Shown here: positions 9,728 to 18,686 of the stretch, piece by piece
How the letters are laid out: each line of letters opens with the position of its first letter
Numbering within the stretch: position 1 is the first letter of the stretch
Assembly (NCBI GenBank): GCA_014896315.1
Contig: JADBKP010000006.1
Location: 222,000 to 285,999 of the forward strand
Source: Limnochordales bacterium
GTDB lineage: Bacteria; Bacillota; Limnochordia; Limnochordales; DUMU01
Length of the DNA: 64,000 nucleotides
Direction: 5' to 3'
Translations under genes and position numbers: made by a program
The notes under the pieces: generated by a model
What the model was told of the DNA's origin: nothing
Seen by the model: only the letters and a program-made list of their open reading frames with translations
Databases searched by the model: none

Positions 9728-10348
9728 TCATCCCTGCCAGGCGCGCAGAACCCGGTAACCGCTTCCGCGTTCCCATACCTCTACCCGCTCGCGGCCGAAA
9801 ACCTCACCCATGTACGCAAAAAGGCTCTTTGCCCCCTGGCTTGTTCGGGCCACCAGGTAGAGGGAGCCTCCCGGCAAGAGAGCCCGCCGGGCTCCCGCGA
9901 TCCAGCTATGAATCAGTTTCTTGCCGGCCCGGATGGGAGGGTTGGTCAGTATGTAGTCGAATGCCGCCTCCGTCAAGAGCAGCGTACCATCGCCAGACTG
10001 CAGGGTGATTCTCTCGCCGGAGACCCCGTTTCGTTCCACATTCTCCCGGGCAAGGGCAACGGCCCGCTCGTTGATGTCAATCATCACTACCTCTGCAACC
10101 GGGCTAAATGCGGCCACGATCACCCCTACCGGACCGTAACCGCATCCCAGGTCGAGAACGCGACCTGTGAGCGGCAGCGGGAGACTCAGAAGAAGCAGCT
10201 CTGTTCCCCGGTCCAGACGGGTGCGGGAGAAGACAGCCGTGTCGGTAACAAAATGAAAAGTGCGGCCGCGAAATTCGTGCGTGAACTCAAGGCGGCGGCT
10301 GGGTGCCTGCGGCCGGGCTGAGTAGTAATGCTCGCCTTTACCGTTCAT
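9728..10348 (-). CDS. Class I SAM-dependent methyltransferase, RsmC/YbxB-like
   Basis: A methyltransferase of the MTS (small-methyltransferase) family related to 16S rRNA guanine-N2 methyltransferase RsmC. Motif I is VLDLGCGYGPVGVIVAAF, the ribose-binding acidic residue is in VVMIDINERAVALARENVE, and motif IV is ILTNPPIRAGK, the NPP type for amino-group methylation of a base. At 206 residues it has only the catalytic domain, like Bacillus YbxB, lacking RsmC's N-terminal duplicate. Its ATG overlaps the stop of the exonuclease gene upstream (ATGA), implying coupled translation. The substrate is inferred from the family. Confidence 0.85.
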   Translation of the reverse strand: MNGKGEHYYSARPQAPSRRLEFTHEFRGRTFHFVTDTAVFSRTRLDRGTELLLLSLPLPLTGRVLDLGCGYGPVGVIVAAFSPVAEVVMIDINERAVALARENVERNGVSGERITLQSGDGTLLLTEAAFDYILTNPPIRAGKKLIHSWIAGARRALLPGGSLYLVARTSQGAKSLFAYMGEVFGRERVEVWERGSGYRVLRAWQG

Positions 10349-11289
10349 TCAGTACCAGTCCTCTCCCCATACCCCTGCGGTAGCCCGGGATGCGCCGTAC
10401 AGGAGGCGGGCCCGGCCAGTTGCGTGGCAAAAGCGACCAATCTTTGCAACAAGAACGCAAGCGCGAGCAGATCTTCGGCGTTGTGGTTGAGGACGGGCTC
10501 GATGGTCAACCAATCTCCCTCGGCAACGAACTGGTGGTAGAGCGACGGCACCAAAGAGCCCGGGATATCGTCGGCCCGCGACCTGCCAAGCAGCCACTCG
10601 CTGACGGTCACCAGCCGGAAATCCGGCAAGTCGCCCCGGAAGTAGCGCCGGGTAAGAGGAAGCAGGTCGACGTGCCAGGCACTCCACCGGCAGGGAGATT
10701 GCGTGATCAGAGCGCGCCTGATCAGATACGGCTGATCGAAGGAACGGCCATTGTAGGTCACCACTACCGGATACTGCGCCAACAAGGAGTTGACAGCTCG
10801 TACCAGCGGCTCTTCCTCTTCATAGGAGCGGGCGAAATACTGGCGCAGCAGCAGATCATCGCCATCGATGAACGCGACGCCGGCAAGAAAGACCGGCATC
10901 AGGGGCGATAGGCCCGCCGTCTCCAGGTCCAGAAAGAGGATATCCCGAGGTGTAAAAAAACCGAGTAGCTCCAGGGATTCTGCGCCCCGGGTGCTCAGCT
11001 CGTTCAGGTCGCGCTTCTCGATGGCCCGCAAGACCGGTACGGTTGCACTCTGCCAGCGAGGATCATGGACAAGCTCCCGCAGATCTCCGATCCCCTGGCG
11101 GCGCAGTCTCGCCTCCCGCCAGGGACCGATCCGGTAGACCAGCTGCAGGTTGGAGTAGAGCCGCTCAGGAGATGGAAGTCTCTCCCAGAGGGCGGTGAGC
11201 TCCCGTGCCCCGCCTACCTCCCGCCGCTCCCTCTGCCAGACAGCCGAGCCACCGACGATCAGTTCCCTCTCGGTCCACTCTCCCGGCAT
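10345..11289 (-). CDS. YprB-like ribonuclease H-fold exonuclease
   Basis: A DEDDh-type 3'-5' exonuclease-like protein of the YprB family. The four acidic sites are visible: Asp and Glu in ILFLDLETAGLS, Asp in VTYNGRSFDQPYLIRRAL, and the His and Asp of LNHNAEDLLALAFLLQRL. The first 110 or so residues lack a recognisable motif. At 314 residues it is shorter than Bacillus YprB, which carries a C-terminal TPR extension. It follows rnhC by three bases and overlaps the next gene by four, so it belongs to the same transcript. Substrate is not established; the exonuclease role is inferred from conserved catalytic residues. Confidence 0.8.
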   Translation of the reverse strand: MPGEWTERELIVGGSAVWQRERREVGGARELTALWERLPSPERLYSNLQLVYRIGPWREARLRRQGIGDLRELVHDPRWQSATVPVLRAIEKRDLNELSTRGAESLELLGFFTPRDILFLDLETAGLSPLMPVFLAGVAFIDGDDLLLRQYFARSYEEEEPLVRAVNSLLAQYPVVVTYNGRSFDQPYLIRRALITQSPCRWSAWHVDLLPLTRRYFRGDLPDFRLVTVSEWLLGRSRADDIPGSLVPSLYHQFVAEGDWLTIEPVLNHNAEDLLALAFLLQRLVAFATQLAGPASCTAHPGLPQGYGERTGTE

Positions 11290-11292
11290 CCT

Positions 11293-12012
11293 TCATTCCT
11301 CCGGCTTGCCCCAAAGCTCCGGCTGCGTTGCACAGACGGCAGCCAGAAGCTGTTGCGTGGTGCGGAAGTGCCACTTGGCCACCTGGCGGAGGGCCGTTTC
11401 GCCACCCATATCCCAGATCACTCTCGCCTGGTCCAGCACATGGGTCGCTCCCTTGGGCAGTCTAACGCCAAAGGCCTGCGAAAGCCGCTCCAGTCCGGCC
11501 AAAAACGTGGCACGGGCCAGAACCGAAGCCGCTGCCACCTCCACATTGCGTTCGCCCCGGGGAAGGGTTGTGACCCGAGCCTTCCGGGCTCCGGCAAAGA
11601 GAGCCCGCTCCAGCACGGCCGCCGGCGCAAACTGGTCGACCAGCACCGCCACGGGACTTCCTGCCGGCAGGCGCGCCAGCAGATTCTCCAGGGCTCTGGC
11701 GTGCGCCCAGGCGAGGAGCCGGTTTAGATTACCGATGCGAGCGTACAACTCGTTATAGCGTCCTGGCGAGATCTCCACCACTTCGCAGGGGTACTCCTGC
11801 CTTATCATCTCTGCCAGTTCCCGGCAACGAGCGTCGCTCAGCCGCTTCGAATCGGCGACACCCGCCTGTAGCAGACGAGTTGCGCCTTCGCGGTCCAGTA
11901 CGGCCACGGCCGCCACCACAAGGGGTCCGAAGTAATCGCCTTTCCCGGCCTCGTCACTTCCCACACGCGGGTACTCTCCCGCTTCCGCTGCCAATTCCCC
12001 CTGAGCGATCAT
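11293..12012 (-). CDS. rnhC: Ribonuclease HIII, lacking the usual N-terminal domain
   Basis: Degrades the RNA strand of RNA/DNA hybrids. GSDEAGKGDYFGPLVVAAV carries the first Asp-Glu pair in the HIII form (GKGDYFGP distinguishes it from HII). ADSKRLSD, the Asp of LVDQFAP, and VEVAAASVLARATFL complete the active site. Only about 15 residues precede the GSDEAGKGD motif, whereas characterised RNases HIII are about 310 residues with an N-terminal TBP-like substrate-binding domain of about 80; here the product is 239. No start further upstream is available without running into deoC. Its ATG overlaps the deoC stop (ATGA). Confidence 0.85.
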   Translation of the reverse strand: MIAQGELAAEAGEYPRVGSDEAGKGDYFGPLVVAAVAVLDREGATRLLQAGVADSKRLSDARCRELAEMIRQEYPCEVVEISPGRYNELYARIGNLNRLLAWAHARALENLLARLPAGSPVAVLVDQFAPAAVLERALFAGARKARVTTLPRGERNVEVAAASVLARATFLAGLERLSQAFGVRLPKGATHVLDQARVIWDMGGETALRQVAKWHFRTTQQLLAAVCATQPELWGKPEE

Positions 12013-12851
12013 TGCTGCATCTTTCCCGGGTCGACCTGGAGGAGGCCATCCAGGATCGCCCGCCCGCTGCTGGTCCCGATCCGATCCGCACCGGCTGCCA
12101 GCATGGCCATGGCAGAATCAAGGTTCCGGATTCCACCTGCCGCCTTCACACCTGCCCTCGTTCCAACAGCCTGCCGCAGCAGAGCCACATCACGCTCTTT
12201 AGCCCCTCCCGGCCCGAACCCGGTCGACGTCTTGACAAAGGCCGCCCCCGCCGCACAAGCCACGGCCGCCCCCACTGCCATGCTCTCCTCATCGAGATAG
12301 GCACATTCCAGTATGGCCTTGACCGGAACGTTACCGGCAGCGGAAACCACCGCCTCAAGATCGGCTGCCACTGTTTCCCAATCCTTCGCCCGCAGCGCTC
12401 CCAGGTGGACCACCATGTCGATCTCTTCTGCTCCCGCCTCCACCAGTGCCCGGGTTTCGGCAGCCTTGATTCGGGCTGGTAGCGCACCGTGCGGGAAGGC
12501 CACCACCACCGCCACTCGCGTACACGGCTGACGCCGGGCAGCAAGAGCCCGTTCCAGAAAGACCGGTTGAACACAGAGGGCCGCATACGGAATATCGGCC
12601 GCCCCTTGCAGGAAGGCATCCATCTCAGCGGTGGTTGCCTGCGGCGCAAGAAGAGTCTGATCGATCAGGCCCGCAAGTTCCGCCACCATCCGGTCCGGCT
12701 GGATGTCGGGTGCGCCAGCCAGCCAACGCTGATACTCCTGGTAATACCGCCAGCCGGCATCGGTTCGCTCCACCTGACTCCGACGGGACGGCTCAGCACT
12801 GAGCAGTCGGTAGGCCAGCTCAACCGCCTCTTTCCAACCGCGTGGCTCCAC
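12009..12851 (-). CDS. deoC: Deoxyribose-phosphate aldolase
   Basis: Class I aldolase splitting 2-deoxyribose-5-phosphate into acetaldehyde and glyceraldehyde-3-phosphate during deoxynucleoside catabolism. The Schiff-base Lys is in AAFVKTSTGFGPGGA, with the second Lys in GVKAAGGIRNLDSAMAML; VVAFPHGALP, EEIDMVVHLGALRAKDW and ILECAYLDEES are family motifs. The barrel starts at about residue 60 (GLIDQTLLAPQAT); the preceding residues are an extra N-terminal segment with no motif I recognise. The GTG start lies eight bases after GGAGG; a TTG seven codons upstream is the alternative. It begins 13 bases after glpC and overlaps rnhC by four. Its product glyceraldehyde-3-phosphate would enter the same pool as the dihydroxyacetone phosphate from GlpABC. 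Confidence 0.93.
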   Translation of the reverse strand: MEPRGWKEAVELAYRLLSAEPSRRSQVERTDAGWRYYQEYQRWLAGAPDIQPDRMVAELAGLIDQTLLAPQATTAEMDAFLQGAADIPYAALCVQPVFLERALAARRQPCTRVAVVVAFPHGALPARIKAAETRALVEAGAEEIDMVVHLGALRAKDWETVAADLEAVVSAAGNVPVKAILECAYLDEESMAVGAAVACAAGAAFVKTSTGFGPGGAKERDVALLRQAVGTRAGVKAAGGIRNLDSAMAMLAAGADRIGTSSGRAILDGLLQVDPGKMQQ

Positions 12852-12864
12852 CGCAGCCACCTCC

Positions 12865-14265
12865 TCAAACAAAACTAAGCTCGCCCAAGAGTCTCAACGG
12901 GTGCATCACCAGGGCCTGAGGGACCAGATCCCGGATCTGCATCCGGCAAGTCTCACATTCAGTTGCGACGACGGGCGGGTCAAGCGCCAATACAGCTTCC
13001 TGCAACCCGCGTCCGACGGCACGTGCAATCTCGTATTTCTCCCGTTTTAGCCCGTAGGTGCCGGCTATGCCACAGCATCCCGCCTGCAAGTCGACTACCT
13101 CAACCCCTGGCAGCCGGCTCAGCAGCTTGAGCCAGGGCCTGCCTGAGGCTCCTGCCTCCACGTGACAGGGGGTGTGATAGCCAATCCGCGTCAGTCCGCG
13201 GGTAGATTCGGCTGGTTTCTGCGGCACGATCCGCACCGGCCGTCCCCGCCGCCGCGACTCCTCCTCTTCCAGCCGGAGCAGGTACAGACCTAGATCGTAG
13301 ATATGCTGGGATACCCGGGACGCCGCTTCCCGCAGATGAGGAGGTACGAGGTTGAGGGCCAGGTAGTCGTGGCGAAGAGTCAGGCCGCATGAACTTGACG
13401 AAAGAACCACCTCCCACCCATCCTCCACCCAGGCGAGCAGCCTTTCCACATTGGCCGCCGCCTGTCTTTGCGCAGCCCCGGACCAGGCGTTGGCGATCAG
13501 CGGCAGGCCGCAGCAGGCAACCTCATCCACCGCCGTCTCAACCCCGAGTCCGGCCAGAGTATTCAGAACCAGTTCCCCCAGTTCGGGTTCGTAGTACTCT
13601 ACCTGACAACCGGGGAAGTAGACCACCTTCCTGCTGAGCAGGCTCTCGTGACGTCCGGTACCATCTGCACCCTCACTTGCGACGGACACGCCGCCAGCCG
13701 ATCCGGATGGCCGCGGCGGGGGAGGTGGAGAGGGTGGATGCAGCGAGGAGAACCGCCGCCGGGCAAAGGGAGGCAAGACGCGCCTTGCGCTTATCCCGAC
13801 CACGTGGTGGAGCACGAACCGCACCGGCCTGGTGGGCAGCAGAGCGTTGGCCAGCGGGCCAAATGTGGTGCCCGCTTTGCCCAGAAGGTAGGCCCGTCCG
13901 AGAAACCAATCACGCCAGGCAGTTCTCCACTCGTGCCGGTGGCGGCGGCTCAGGCGGCTTCGCACTATCAGGCGGGAGGGCGCGACGCCGGCCGGGCAGG
14001 CGACATCGCACCGGCGACAACCAAGGCACAGGTCAAGGTCGCGGGGCAGTGAATCCCAGCCGGAGCTCTCTGCAAAGCCGGCTGCCTGCTGCTGGCGCCA
14101 GAGGTCGGGACCGAGCCGCTTGGGGCCGGCGTAGTGGGGCAGGACTCCTGCGAGCGGACAGGCGGCCAGGCAGGCGGTACACCGCTGGCAGGCATCCGTC
14201 TCCACCAACAACTTGAGGGGGTCCGCTAGCTCGACTGCTCTTGTCGACGCCATTGCGCTCATCAT
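12865..14265 (-). CDS. glpC: Anaerobic glycerol-3-phosphate dehydrogenase, iron-sulfur subunit C
   Basis: Membrane-associated electron-transfer subunit linking GlpAB to the quinone pool. Two ferredoxin motifs lie in the first 110 residues, CQRCTACLAACP and CLGCRRCDVACP. Two CCG (cysteine-rich) domains follow, with VYFPGCQ...VACCGLP and YHTPCH...AGCCGIAGTYG. Between them a Pro-rich low-complexity stretch (around residues 170-210, nucleotides about 13640-13760) is inserted. The ATG, preceded by GGAGGAGGGTGC, overlaps the glpB stop (ATGA). At 466 residues it is longer than E. coli GlpC (396), largely because of that insertion. Other CCG-domain proteins such as LutA or HdrD are alternatives, but glpA and glpB immediately upstream settle it. 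Confidence 0.9.
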   Translation of the reverse strand: MMSAMASTRAVELADPLKLLVETDACQRCTACLAACPLAGVLPHYAGPKRLGPDLWRQQQAAGFAESSGWDSLPRDLDLCLGCRRCDVACPAGVAPSRLIVRSRLSRRHRHEWRTAWRDWFLGRAYLLGKAGTTFGPLANALLPTRPVRFVLHHVVGISARRVLPPFARRRFSSLHPPSPPPPPRPSGSAGGVSVASEGADGTGRHESLLSRKVVYFPGCQVEYYEPELGELVLNTLAGLGVETAVDEVACCGLPLIANAWSGAAQRQAAANVERLLAWVEDGWEVVLSSSSCGLTLRHDYLALNLVPPHLREAASRVSQHIYDLGLYLLRLEEEESRRRGRPVRIVPQKPAESTRGLTRIGYHTPCHVEAGASGRPWLKLLSRLPGVEVVDLQAGCCGIAGTYGLKREKYEIARAVGRGLQEAVLALDPPVVATECETCRMQIRDLVPQALVMHPLRLLGELSFV

Positions 14266-15506
14266 GCACCCTCCTCCACACGGCCACCATCCAGCGCCGG
14301 GGAGCTCTTCCGTCCCCGCCATCTGGCAGCGACCTCCCGTCCCGCCAGATAGCCGCTCCTCCAGAGGATGGCGTGGGTGCTTCCCGGGATCGGATCAGGC
14401 ACGGCACCGGCAACACGGCCTGTCGCACCTGCCAGCACCAACCTGTTCTCTGCCCTGCCACCACACCCCGCAGCCGCCGGGGTGTCAGCAGCAAGATAGG
14501 TGAGCGAATCGCTGGCAAAGTCTGCAGCCAGAATCAGATACTCGCCCGAGACGGTAAACTCTGTCTCGGTTCCCTGCACATACCCGCTCACAGCAGGGCG
14601 GTTGCCGACCGCAATCCTCGTTACGGTCCAGCCCGGCCGAACCGCTACCCGCAAGCCGGCCAGCGCTCTGTCCAGGATCGCCCTGGCCCGCAAACCACCA
14701 GGAGCCGGCAGCAAGCCGGCCACTTCACACAAGACCAGACCGGAGAGGCGGTACACTTCCTCTCGTATGAACCGCGTACGGTCGAGTCCGACCACCGGCA
14801 AGGCGACCCGCAATCGGCCTTCGCTGTGGGCCTGCTTCGCCGCGGCAGGCAGATCAGTCCGGACCAAAGCCAGCTCCAGACCCGAGACCAGCGCCCGTAC
14901 TCCTTCCGGCCGCTCCATCTCCGCAGCCAGGGCCCTCCAATTGAGACCGGGGAAGTCTCCGCCCCCTCGTTCCCGGCCCGACACAAGCCGGGGAAATACC
15001 TCGGAGATCGCCAGAGTCGCTGCCAGGACCAAAGGAGGGCTGACTGCCGGCGAACGGCCATCGATCCGCCCGGCTCGCTCCTGCAGTTGCCGCTGCAAGG
15101 CCGCCGCCGCCCAGGCGGCCGAGAACGAAGGTAACTCCTGCCAGCCTACCAGAAGGAGGGGGTCGGGGCATCCCAGGTCGGCCGCCTGAAACTCCTCCGG
15201 GGTCAGGTCGGCAGCACGAAGCGTCCCCAGCGTGGTGGGGAGCAGAAAGGTTTCCCCGGCACGAGCAACGCCCACCGGGTACCCGGCGGCCGTGTACAGT
15301 TCAACCAGTGCCTGGAAGGCCGCATCTTCCATCTGGCCTCGCGTGTAGAGACTGCCCCCGAAAAGTGCCCAGGCTTTCCCCCCTCCGGGGATGAGCAAAA
15401 CTTCCGCTCCCTGCCCGGCCGCAGCCAGTGCAGCAGCATAGGCGGCAAGGCCGCCGCCCGCGACAATTACTTGCGCCCTTTCATCCAGCAATCTCGGTCC
15501 CGTCAC
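14262..15506 (-). CDS. glpB: Anaerobic glycerol-3-phosphate dehydrogenase subunit B
   Basis: FMN/FAD-containing subunit that forms the catalytic dimer with GlpA. The nucleotide-binding motif VIVAGGGLAAYAAALAAAGQ is at residues 13-32, and FPRLVSG, LPVVGLDRT and ILAADFASDSLTYLAAD are other landmarks seen in GlpB proteins. Length 414, near the 419 of E. coli. The GTG start overlaps the glpA end by 26 bases and lacks a clear ribosome site, so translational coupling is likely; the exact start is uncertain. GlpB sequences are poorly conserved, so the assignment rests partly on its place between glpA and glpC. Confidence 0.85.
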   Translation of the reverse strand: MTGPRLLDERAQVIVAGGGLAAYAAALAAAGQGAEVLLIPGGGKAWALFGGSLYTRGQMEDAAFQALVELYTAAGYPVGVARAGETFLLPTTLGTLRAADLTPEEFQAADLGCPDPLLLVGWQELPSFSAAWAAAALQRQLQERAGRIDGRSPAVSPPLVLAATLAISEVFPRLVSGRERGGGDFPGLNWRALAAEMERPEGVRALVSGLELALVRTDLPAAAKQAHSEGRLRVALPVVGLDRTRFIREEVYRLSGLVLCEVAGLLPAPGGLRARAILDRALAGLRVAVRPGWTVTRIAVGNRPAVSGYVQGTETEFTVSGEYLILAADFASDSLTYLAADTPAAAGCGGRAENRLVLAGATGRVAGAVPDPIPGSTHAILWRSGYLAGREVAARWRGRKSSPALDGGRVEEGA

Positions 15507-17361
15507 TTTGTTTTAGTTTGGCGGCCAGTCCATCGGGATCGGGCCACCCGTCTACCGCAAACCCGTACTGCTCCGGTGGAAGGCCAAACAACTCGGTATA
15601 CACGAAATAGGCCTCTTCCGCCTGCTCTATTGCCCTCCTCAATGTTTCCTCCACCTGCGGAACGCGCGCAGACGCCCGGCCCGGCCCGGGAATCAATCCC
15701 CTGATGCCGAGCGCCGCCACCCCCGCAAAGCGGGAGCGGACGAAAGCAGCCCAGGCGTCCCAGATGCGCTCGACGGCATCGGTCCCGCCAGAGATGGCCT
15801 CCCAGGCGATGCCGGGCAGGGCCAGGCTGCAATGAGTTCCCTGGCAGCCACCCATACCCAGCCGGAGCCTCCGCCGGGCTCCGGCAAAGCCATCCCGGGT
15901 GAAGCTGGCCGCCAGCTCGGCCACCAGTTCGTCCCGGCTCACCCACTCGCACTCGCAGATGATGCTCCGATCGCCTTGCGACCCGCCATGCTGTGCGCGC
16001 CTGCGATCCCACCAGGGCCGGCCGGGAACAGGTACGGTAAAGGAGCGCCGGCGCTGCGACCCTGACAGGCGTTTCCGGTGCAGGCGTCCTGTCCTCCACC
16101 CATCCTGTCCCAGCCACGGGGTGGCGGGCACGGCGATCCCGAATAGTGGCGCGACGCGCCGGGCGGTGGCTTCGCCCATGAGAAGAGAGGTCGTCAGCTT
16201 TCCTCCCACGACGGCAAAGAAACCTTCGGGTGCGCCCAGCTCTGCCGGCGCGAACACACGGAAGTCCCGGGTCTGAGCCCTGGCAGCCGGCTGGGTCCAG
16301 CGTCCTTGCGTTGCGTCTTGACCCCGGCCTTGGCCTTCACTTTCGCCTCGGGCCTGACCTTGACCTGCCCCATGAGCCGGCCCCTCGGCCGGCGCTGGCT
16401 CAACCGGTCCGGCCAGCGCCCGCACTCCGGCAAAGGCCCGCAGCAGGCGCAACTCCTTCAAAACCGGCAGCAACGCTTCGGCTTCGGCCCGCAGCAGACG
16501 CACTTCGGCAGCGTCCACGCGCAATCCCGGCGGATCGAGCAAGGCAGGGTTATCTGGTGGAAGGAAGCGGGCCGTCGTCCCCGCCACCAGCACCGGCCCA
16601 CCCGGCACGAGGATATCCCCATCCGCGGGTGGCCGGGCCCGATTGATCACCCGCCGGGTCGGACGCGACTGGTAGACCAAGAGTGATCCGGCCGACAACA
16701 CCAGCGGCACCTTCACCCCCGCCAGCCCCGCCACCTGCGCCACCCAGGGTCCGGCCGCATCGATCACTGCATCCGCGGTCAGACTCACTCCCGTCTTCAG
16801 CTCTACCCGCCAGCGCCCGCCCCGCCCGGAGGGAGCGTGTAGGGCGACTACTTCATGTCCGGGGAAGAGCAGCGCGCCCTCGGCGGCAGCCCAGCTGGCG
16901 ATCGCATAGACCAGGCGAAAGGGATCGACCGCACCGTCGGGTACGGTGAGGGCCGCCCGTACCGCCGGCGAGAGAGCAGGCTCAAGCTGCCGCGCTGCCC
17001 TCCCGTCCAGGCGACCGGAGGGAATACCCAGGACTTCCAGGGAGCGCCTTAGCTCTTCCAGATACGCCTCTTCCTCCTCGGACAGGGCTACGAAAAGCCC
17101 TCCGCAAGGATCAACCACCTCCGGGAAGAGCCGCCGCACCCGCTGATTCTCTGGCCAGCATTCCAGCGCCGCCGCCGGGTCTTTGACAGCGTAGCGCGCT
17201 CCGCTGTGCAGCAGCCCGTGGTTGCGCCCGGATGTGCCCGCCGCAAAGTCCCGTCTCTCCACCAGCGCCGTACGGACTCCCAGGCTGGCTAACGCAAGGG
17301 CGGTGCTTACCCCGGTAGCACCGCCACCAATCACCACCACCTGCACTGCTACTGAGTTCAT
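15481..17361 (-). CDS. glpA: Anaerobic glycerol-3-phosphate dehydrogenase subunit A
   Basis: FAD-dependent oxidation of glycerol-3-phosphate to dihydroxyacetone phosphate. The N-terminal dinucleotide fold is VVVIGGGATGVSTALALA; RNHGLLHSGARYAVKDPA is the DAO-family motif; GGKLTTSLLMGEATA precedes the C-terminal half. A BFD-like [2Fe-2S] domain (CECEWVS and GMGGCQGTHC) lies at about residues 480-540, as in GlpA and unlike aerobic GlpD. An unusual Gly/Gln/Ala-rich insertion occupies about residues 318-352 (nucleotides about 16300-16410). At 626 residues it exceeds E. coli GlpA (542). The ATG overlaps the ymfH stop (ATGA) and follows GGGAGCGGAGC. No glpK, glpF or glpD is nearby. Confidence 0.93.
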   Translation of the reverse strand: MNSVAVQVVVIGGGATGVSTALALASLGVRTALVERRDFAAGTSGRNHGLLHSGARYAVKDPAAALECWPENQRVRRLFPEVVDPCGGLFVALSEEEEAYLEELRRSLEVLGIPSGRLDGRAARQLEPALSPAVRAALTVPDGAVDPFRLVYAIASWAAAEGALLFPGHEVVALHAPSGRGGRWRVELKTGVSLTADAVIDAAGPWVAQVAGLAGVKVPLVLSAGSLLVYQSRPTRRVINRARPPADGDILVPGGPVLVAGTTARFLPPDNPALLDPPGLRVDAAEVRLLRAEAEALLPVLKELRLLRAFAGVRALAGPVEPAPAEGPAHGAGQGQARGESEGQGRGQDATQGRWTQPAARAQTRDFRVFAPAELGAPEGFFAVVGGKLTTSLLMGEATARRVAPLFGIAVPATPWLGQDGWRTGRLHRKRLSGSQRRRSFTVPVPGRPWWDRRRAQHGGSQGDRSIICECEWVSRDELVAELAASFTRDGFAGARRRLRLGMGGCQGTHCSLALPGIAWEAISGGTDAVERIWDAWAAFVRSRFAGVAALGIRGLIPGPGRASARVPQVEETLRRAIEQAEEAYFVYTELFGLPPEQYGFAVDGWPDPDGLAAKLKQSDGTEIAG

Positions 17362-18686
17362 GCTCCGCTCCCGCTCGTCCCGTTCCCACTGGGCCAAACA
17401 ATGGAGACCGCCGCCCGCTCCGGCGTCAACACCGTCTGCAGCAGCTCTGCGACCTGCTCCTGTTTGACCTCGTGTATCAAATCAATGTAGGTAAGCAGAT
17501 TGACACCCCGAAAGTACAGGCTGGAGAACGCGTTGGCGATGAACTCCACCGAGTCGAACCGGATGCACGTCTGCCCGAGAAAACGCCTTCGTACCCTTTC
17601 TAGATCCTCGGCACTGATCCCTTCTCGCCGCTGCTTTTCGATGCCCTCCCATAGGCGAGCCTCAAGCCGTCCCGGGTCGGGCGTCTCGCCCCCAACGATG
17701 GCGTACGCATAGGATGGCGCAGCCGAGTACATCGACCCGAACTCGTCATTGATCAATCCTTCCTCATAGAGCTGCGTGTAGAGGTCGCTGCTGGGACCGA
17801 AGAGCAGATGGAGCAGGAAGTCCATGGCCAGTTCCCGCCCGACCAGCTCCTCTCCCGACTTTCCCGTTGCCGGATCTTTGAAACCCAGGTAGAAGATGGG
17901 GCGGGCCGCCGCCAACCTCTCCTCCCGGCGTTTTTCATTCACACCTTCCGGTTCTTCCGGGTAGACTCGCCGGATCTCTCCCTGGAAAGAAGGCCGGCGC
18001 GCCATGATCTCCCTTTCTGCCAGATCAAGCGTGGCTTCCGGATCGATGTCACCCACCGCTACCAGAACCATATTGCTTGGATGGTAAAAAGTGTTGTAGC
18101 AGGTGTAAAGCAGCTCCTTGGTGATCTTCTGGATCGATTCCACAGTTCCCCCGATTTCCAGCCTTACCGGATTGACATGGTAGAGCGCCTCAAGGAGGTT
18201 CCGGTACACCCGCTGCTCGGGAATGTCACGATACATCTGCAATTCCTGGGCGATGATCCCTTTCTCCTTCTCGACGTTTTCATCCGTGAAATAAGGGTGA
18301 AGCACAAAGTCGATGAGGATCTTGAGGTTCTCCTCAAAATGATCGGTGCAGGAGAAGAGATATGTCGTGTTGGTATAGTTCGTATATGCGTTGGCCGAAG
18401 CACCCAGGCGTGAGAAGCGATCGAAAACCGATCCGTCTTCTTCTTCGAACATCTTGTGTTCGAGGAAATGGGCGATCCCGTCAGGAACGTGTACTACCTC
18501 ACTCTGCCCGGGGGGAATGAAGTGACTGTCGATTGAGCCGTAGTAGGTGGAGAATACAGCAAACTTTTTGGTAAACCCGGGTTTGGGCCAGACAAACAGC
18601 TGGCAACCGTTGGAGAGTTTGCGGCTGTACACCCGCTCCTGGAGCAGCGAATGGCTTTGAATCAATGTCTCGCCGGCCTTGCTCAT
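17358..18686 (-). CDS. ymfH: M16-family peptidase homologue YmfH (EF-P 5-aminopentanol modification-associated)
   Basis: Pitrilysin-family protein. It has the inverted zinc motif HFLEH at about residue 73 and the downstream Glu in EKEKGIIAQELQMYRD, so this partner looks catalytically complete. GASANAYTNYTNTTYLFSC and the C-terminal M16 domain with EFGSMYSAAPSYAYAIVGG fit the YmfH family, 442 residues. In Bacillus subtilis YmfF and YmfH are needed, by an unknown mechanism, for the final lysine modification of elongation factor P. It overlaps ymfF upstream and glpA downstream by four bases each, so the pair is likely co-translated. A general processing peptidase remains possible. Confidence 0.87.
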   Translation of the reverse strand: MSKAGETLIQSHSLLQERVYSRKLSNGCQLFVWPKPGFTKKFAVFSTYYGSIDSHFIPPGQSEVVHVPDGIAHFLEHKMFEEEDGSVFDRFSRLGASANAYTNYTNTTYLFSCTDHFEENLKILIDFVLHPYFTDENVEKEKGIIAQELQMYRDIPEQRVYRNLLEALYHVNPVRLEIGGTVESIQKITKELLYTCYNTFYHPSNMVLVAVGDIDPEATLDLAEREIMARRPSFQGEIRRVYPEEPEGVNEKRREERLAAARPIFYLGFKDPATGKSGEELVGRELAMDFLLHLLFGPSSDLYTQLYEEGLINDEFGSMYSAAPSYAYAIVGGETPDPGRLEARLWEGIEKQRREGISAEDLERVRRRFLGQTCIRFDSVEFIANAFSSLYFRGVNLLTYIDLIHEVKQEQVAELLQTVLTPERAAVSIVWPSGNGTSGSGA

